Assembly: GCA_949152475.1 (NCBI GenBank)
Contig: OX424558.1
Span: forward strand, 33,490,651 to 33,554,650
DNA from: Terebella lapidaria
Lineage: Eukaryota > Annelida > Polychaeta > Terebellida > Terebellidae
Reading direction: 5' to 3'
DNA length: 64,000 nucleotides
Shown here: in pieces, positions 63,870 through 64,000 of the stretch
How positions within the stretch are numbered: the first letter of the stretch is position 1
How the letters are laid out: each line of letters begins with the position of its first letter
The notes under the pieces: generated by a model
Seen by the model: the letters and a program-made list of their open reading frames with translations, nothing else
Database searches by the model: none
Told to the model about the DNA's origin: nothing
Translations under genes and position numbers: made by a program

Positions 63870-64000
63870 CGAGTGATGAGTCTTGAGGCTATATTTCCCA
63901 TTAATAGTAATGACGGTGTTGTCAATCATTCCCCCTACAGAAGGTATGCCGAGATTTTTTTCTTTCTCTGTTGTGAACTGCTTGGAATGAACACATGACC
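63870..64000. repeat. Short intron-3 repeat, copy 3 (cut by window end)
   Basis: 'gaggctatatttcccat', 'aatgacggtgttgtcaatca' and 'ttggaatgaacacatgacc' match 54656-54780. The repeat probably continues beyond the window. Confidence 0.62.

Larger units (their letters stand above)
54290..64000 (+). other. Intron 3 of the CUB gene (incomplete)
   Basis: Begins with GTAAGAG. No further exon recognisable as CUB, LDLa or transmembrane is found up to the window end, so the intron is at least 9.7 kb unless a small exon escaped me. It contains a diverged duplication, a Penelope-like 3' fragment and AT-rich simple sequence. 58000-60380 holds nothing recognised. It includes a GC-richer patch at 59280-59500 with overlapping open frames on both strands. 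Confidence 0.6.

Noticed and set aside
1..64000. Bacterial-type features, CRISPR arrays, rRNA or tRNA genes
   Set aside because: The direct repeats are kilobase-scale or simple sequence, no CRISPR-like spacing occurs, and I found no credible tRNA cloverleaf or rRNA segment by reading.

Overview
This is a eukaryotic, AT-rich, exon-poor window from an invertebrate animal. The evidence is spliced exons with GT/AG borders, non-LTR and Penelope-type retroelements, TTAA-flanked MITEs and long tandem repeats; no bacterial gene structure is visible. The one cellular gene I can support encodes a secreted or membrane CUB-domain protein. Its CUB sequence reminds me of suppressor-of-lurcher (SOL-1)/NETO-like proteins of protostomes. 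The 3' end of the Penelope-like element resembles repeats I associate with molluscs and other marine invertebrates. A lophotrochozoan is therefore my best guess, but it is not proven.

Gene model (plus strand): a signal-peptide exon (7295-7370), the first half of a CUB domain (13159-13339) and its second half (54081-54289). All three join in frame (phases 1, 2, 1), giving the first 155 residues. The gene runs off the right edge. Intron 1 is 5.8 kb, intron 2 is 40.7 kb, and intron 3 is open-ended.

Layout: 1-3.05 kb is a diverged direct duplication with an older MITE fragment and a separate insertion. 3.05-6.6 kb shows nothing recognisable. 6.6-6.84 kb is a GC/CpG-richer block with a TATA-like box that may be promoter or leader. 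7.3-13.3 kb holds exons 1-2 and intron 1. From 13.65 to 53.64 kb, intron 2 is almost entirely a tandem array of about 13 diverged modules. In places they are arranged as a higher-order A-B-C repeat, and ten modules keep the same short hairpin. Inserted into single modules are a 5'-truncated CR1/Jockey-type LINE (21.8-23.75 kb), a Penelope-like element (25.55-26.68 kb) and two abutting MITEs (41.49-42.46 kb). An older LINE 3' end was copied along with the C modules. 54.3-64 kb is intron 3, with a second, more diverged duplication and an identical 177-bp 3' fragment of the Penelope-like element.

The most unusual feature is the array: one CUB domain is split by a 40-kb intron that grew by repeated tandem duplication. 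The array keeps short palindromes and a roughly 100-bp core, while one 4-5-kb tract appears recently homogenised.
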